Shown here piece by piece: positions 61,509 to 64,000 of a stretch of DNA of 64,000 bases. The stretch's first letter is position 1. Each line of letters opens with the position of its first letter. The notes under the pieces were generated by a model. It was not told where the DNA came from, searched no databases, and worked only from the letters and a program-made list of their open reading frames with translations. The translations under genes and the position numbers were made by a program. Source of the stretch: Ruminococcus callidus (GTDB lineage Bacteria > Bacillota > Clostridia > Oscillospirales > Ruminococcaceae); the NCBI RefSeq assembly GCF_020709055.1, contig NZ_JAJFCK010000008.1:28897-92896 (forward strand), given 5' to 3'.

Positions 61509-63101
61509 CTAGGATTCCGCCTGCATCAGTGCACCGGCAATCTGGCGGAGCACCGGCGCAGCGGAGACATTGCCGTAGCCGCCGTCCTCTGCCAGAACGG
61601 TCACTGCATACTTGGGGTTGGAAACGGGGAAAAAGGCAGTCACCCAGCCGTGGCAAATCTCCTCGCCGTCCTCGCTGAAGCGTCCGGTCTGGGCAGTGGA
61701 GGTCTTGGCACCCATAGGGACATGGCGTGGCTTCCCGGCAAAGTCGGAGTCGGCGGCGGCGTAGCACATCAGCGAGCGCAGATATGCAGCGGTTTCTGCG
61801 GAGATGCCCTGCGAATGACGGGCGGACGATTCACGGAGCACATTTCTGCCGTCCTCTGTGATGCCCCGCACCAGACGAACTTCCGGAAGCGTTCCGTCGC
61901 CGGCAATGGCGCAGGTCATGCGTGTGATCTGGAGCGGCGTGGCAGTGAGAATGCCCTGCCCGAAGCCGAAGTTGGCACGCTCTGCCGGAAGCTGGAGCTG
62001 CTGGAGGGTGGGAAGTGTGCCGCTGGAGGCAACTTGTCCGGTGGTGAGCGGAATCTCCTGTCCGAAGCCCAGCGCCTTTGCCGTCTGCCGCAGTGCTGCA
62101 CCAGAAAGCTGCTGGCTCAGCTGAATGAAAAAGGGATTGCAGGAATTGCGCATGGCGAGAGGCATGGTTTGTCTGCCGTGTCCCTGATCGTCGTGGCAGC
62201 GGAAGAGCTGTCCCTCCACGGAGATGGTGCCGGTACAGTCCCATTGGAACGTGTCCGCAAGTTCGCTGTCCTTGGCGCAGGCAGCCGTGACCAGCTTGAA
62301 GATGGAACCCACGGGATAGGCATAGAGGGCACGGTTGATCATGGGGCTGTCGGGATCTTGGATCGCCTCTTCCAGTGTGTCGGCGGTGTAGCCGGGGAAA
62401 CTGGCGAGTCCCAGAATGTCGCCGGAGCTGACCTCCATGACCACGATGCATCCCTTTTCCAGACGGCTGCCGGCTGCCTCGCAGATGCGCTGGACATGGG
62501 TGTCCAGCGTGGTGAAAATACCGGCAGTGGGATTTTCACCGTAGCGAATCAGCTTTCCCTCGCCGGCAAGTGCGCTGCCGCTGCCGTCCACGGAAAAGGT
62601 GACGCTCCAGCGGGAGTCCACGCTGCGCAGGATGCTGTCATAGTCCGCCTCCAGTCCGGCAACGCCAACACCCTGGGAGGTGTAGCCGATGAGGTGCTGC
62701 GCCGGCTGGCGGCTGCTGTACCGGCGGGGAATTTGCAGAACAGTGACGTCGGGGCAGTCGATCTCGGCGGTGTCCACCTGCCAAACAAAGGGCTTGCCCT
62801 CCTCTGCCTTGGCGCAAAATTCCGTGGGGTTGGGGACATGGGTGAGCAGGGCGGCGATTGCCTCCGGCGTAGGACTGATGACGGCGGTGCAGACGCTCTG
62901 CTCGTTGGTGAGAGAAACGCCGTTCCGGTCGTAAATGGTGCCGCTTGCCGTGCCGGCGCAGCAGGTGTATGTGCCCTGTTTGGCGGCGGTCTGTACCAGA
63001 TCGCTGCGCTGTGCCAGCCACGCCAGCCATGCCGCAGCTCCGCAAAAACAGAGCACCAGCAGAAGCCGGAGCACCGCCAGACGATTTCGCATGTGTTCCA
63101 A
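61509..63101 (-). CDS. Class B penicillin-binding protein
   Basis: 530 residues. One N-terminal span (LAVLRLLLVLCFCGAAAWLAWL), a dimerisation domain, and a transpeptidase domain with GSIFK (active Ser at about 265), SCN at about 318 and KTSTAQTG at about 467, where KTG is usual. It cross-links peptidoglycan outside the membrane (PBP2/SpoVD-like). TTG 63101 is chosen because AGGAGG lies 7 bases upstream; ATG 63092 would be 16 away. The ribosome binding site is inside a hairpin. Confidence 0.85.
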   Translation of the reverse strand: MEHMRNRLAVLRLLLVLCFCGAAAWLAWLAQRSDLVQTAAKQGTYTCCAGTASGTIYDRNGVSLTNEQSVCTAVISPTPEAIAALLTHVPNPTEFCAKAEEGKPFVWQVDTAEIDCPDVTVLQIPRRYSSRQPAQHLIGYTSQGVGVAGLEADYDSILRSVDSRWSVTFSVDGSGSALAGEGKLIRYGENPTAGIFTTLDTHVQRICEAAGSRLEKGCIVVMEVSSGDILGLASFPGYTADTLEEAIQDPDSPMINRALYAYPVGSIFKLVTAACAKDSELADTFQWDCTGTISVEGQLFRCHDDQGHGRQTMPLAMRNSCNPFFIQLSQQLSGAALRQTAKALGFGQEIPLTTGQVASSGTLPTLQQLQLPAERANFGFGQGILTATPLQITRMTCAIAGDGTLPEVRLVRGITEDGRNVLRESSARHSQGISAETAAYLRSLMCYAAADSDFAGKPRHVPMGAKTSTAQTGRFSEDGEEICHGWVTAFFPVSNPKYAVTVLAEDGGYGNVSAAPVLRQIAGALMQAES

Positions 63102-63105
63102 AAAA

Positions 63106-63139
63106 ATACCTCCTCTGCAACTGATTACAGAGGAGGTAT
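63106..63139 (-). terminator. Terminator-like hairpin that contains the PBP ribosome binding site
   Basis: ATACCTCCTCTG and CAGAGGAGGTAT pair perfectly around a ten-base loop; T residues follow. On the minus strand the 3' arm includes AGGAGG, the PBP's ribosome binding site. The hairpin may both end the upstream transcript and mask translation. Confidence 0.75.
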
Positions 63140-63166
63140 GTGCTGTTTGGGGAAAATTATGCGTGC

Positions 63167-63802
63167 TTATTCCAGGACTTCAGAAGCCATTCCCAAAGCG
63201 AAGAGGATGATCAAAATGATCAGCATAATGGCGGAGAGAATCGTTCCGATAACGGAACAGATCATGCCGGCAGTCGCAAGACCGGCGCTGTTGCCGGAAT
63301 TGGGAGTGCCGTAGGGCTGCTGCTGTTGTGTGCTCTTGCGGGAGAGCATGGCAAGGATCAGACCGGGAATGCCGAAGATCAAACCAAAACCATAGGAACA
63401 AGAGGTGGAGATGGAGAGAATGCCCAGAATCAGAGAAACCACTGCCTTGCCGTCAGTTTTGTTTGGCTGCGGCTGCGGATAATAGGACTGCTGTCCATAC
63501 TGTCCATAGGCTTGCTGTTGCTGTCCGGCGCTTTGCGCATACGGATCCTGATAAGGCGGCTGCGGAGGCGGTGCGGGCTGCTGATAAACTGGCTGCTGAT
63601 AGGTTTGCTGCTGACTGTATGCGGTATCGTTGCTTTGCATGTAGGGATTGGTGTCCGGTGCAGGCGGCGTTTCCGGATAGGGCGTGTCCATAGGAACCTC
63701 AATGGGTTCCGTGGGCGCTGGATTGCCGACGTGCGCACCGCATCTGGAACAGAATTGGGTGCCATCCGGCAGAAGCTCGCCGCAGGTTTCGCAGGTGATC
63801 AT
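63167..63802 (-). CDS. Zinc-ribbon, Q/P-rich membrane protein (DUF4190-like)
   Basis: 211 residues. The N-terminus ITCETCGELLPDGTQFCSRCG is a zinc ribbon, followed by a Pro/Gln/Tyr-rich stretch of about 90 residues (QQPAPPPQPPYQDPYAQ) and two spans (VVSLILGILSISTSCSYGFGL; AGMICSVIGTILSAIMLIIL) in a DUF4190-like arrangement. Membrane protein of unknown function, expressed from the promoter at 63841. Common in Clostridia. Confidence 0.8.
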   Translation of the reverse strand: MITCETCGELLPDGTQFCSRCGAHVGNPAPTEPIEVPMDTPYPETPPAPDTNPYMQSNDTAYSQQQTYQQPVYQQPAPPPQPPYQDPYAQSAGQQQQAYGQYGQQSYYPQPQPNKTDGKAVVSLILGILSISTSCSYGFGLIFGIPGLILAMLSRKSTQQQQPYGTPNSGNSAGLATAGMICSVIGTILSAIMLIILIILFALGMASEVLE

Positions 63803-63840
63803 AGATGATGTTCTCCTTTCACGTTGTCATTTCTTTCATT

Positions 63841-63869
63841 ACTATAGCATATTTCCCGGCATTTGTCAA
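63841..63869 (-). promoter_or_regulatory. Promoter of the zinc-ribbon gene
   Basis: TTGACA, 17 bases, TATAGT on the minus strand, about 40 bases before the start codon at 63802; AAAGGAG precedes that start. Confidence 0.85.
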
Positions 63870-63946
63870 ACTTTTTCAGCACATGCTTATGACAGCCTTC
63901 CCTTTCAGGGGAGCCTTATTTGTGGCGTTTTATCATTTTATATAAC

Positions 63947-64000
63947 TAAGAGCTCGTGTTCATAGGCGTCTATCTACGTCTTTTCGGCAAATTTTGTTGC
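63947..64000. repeat. Second copy of the MITE-like repeat (partial)
   Basis: The last 24 bases (GTCTTTTCGGCAAATTTTGT onward) match the repeat at 59653-59815, and the preceding TTCATAGGCGTCTATCTAC corresponds to its variable segment. The copy runs off the window. Confidence 0.7.

Noticed and set aside
61500..63314. 604-codon plus-strand frame over the PBP gene
   Set aside because: Antisense of a GC-rich gene; low-complexity Gly/Ala product without motifs and no ribosome binding site.

Overview
The window looks like a gut Firmicute of the Ruminococcus/Oscillospiraceae type. The evidence is clostridial-style ribosome binding sites (GGAGG), Firmicute conjugation families and a higher-GC chromosomal flank carrying mscL, prmA, tyrA, glgA and a class B PBP. 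Genus is an inference; no rRNA or tRNA is visible to settle it.

Layout. (1) About 1-53,160 is most of an integrative and conjugative element (ICE) of the general Tn1549/CD1108-family type, read almost entirely on the minus strand. Reading 5' to 3' along that strand it holds an iteron-rich candidate origin (52.9-53.2 kb), a replication-type winged-helix protein, small regulators, PcfB, and the coupling protein VirD4. Next come the VirB2-like Maff2 pilin, VirB6-like and PrgI/VirB3-like membrane proteins, VirB4 ATPase, a CD1108-like surface hydrolase remnant, DUF4315 and DUF4366 proteins, and two cytosine-C5 methyltransferases. They are followed by a PP-loop (PAPS-reductase-like) protein, an FN3-like protein, topoisomerase III, several small uncharacterised proteins and a 3782-residue Toprim/N6-methylase/helicase protein. 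Most of these genes overlap by 1-8 bases. The ICE integrase and its own relaxase are not seen and presumably lie left of position 1. (2) At 0.4-3.7 kb is an AT-rich cargo patch: an RlmN/Cfr-like radical-SAM methyltransferase with its own promoter, a PHP phosphoesterase, and a broken glycosyltransferase/ABC ATPase pair joined by a deletion.

(3) Nested in the ICE is a 12.87 kb integrative mobilizable element (IME, 36,362-49,235). It carries a large serine recombinase, TnpV- and TnpW-like proteins, a MobA/MobL (MOBQ) relaxase with an RSF1010-like nic region, a CHC2 zinc-finger protein and a VapE-type ATPase with iterons. Its cargo is an XRE regulator, a lipoprotein, an ABC exporter and an ECF sigma factor. 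It has split virD4 exactly at the codons for TDPKG. Both junctions share TTCGG, and joining the flanks across one copy restores the frame (VVTDPKGTVL).

(4) From 53.35 kb onwards is chromosome: a VanY-type carboxypeptidase, mscL, prmA, tyrA, a pair of COG0523 (CobW-like) GTPases, glgA, a class B PBP and a zinc-ribbon/DUF4190-like membrane protein. It also holds two copies of a palindromic MITE-like repeat.

How it works together: the ICE genes form a type IV secretion and DNA-processing operon that is presumably non-transferable while virD4 is split. The IME has its own relaxase and recombinase but no channel, and its excision would repair the host's coupling protein. Base-composition statements are by eye; family names come from motif recognition and no database search was run.
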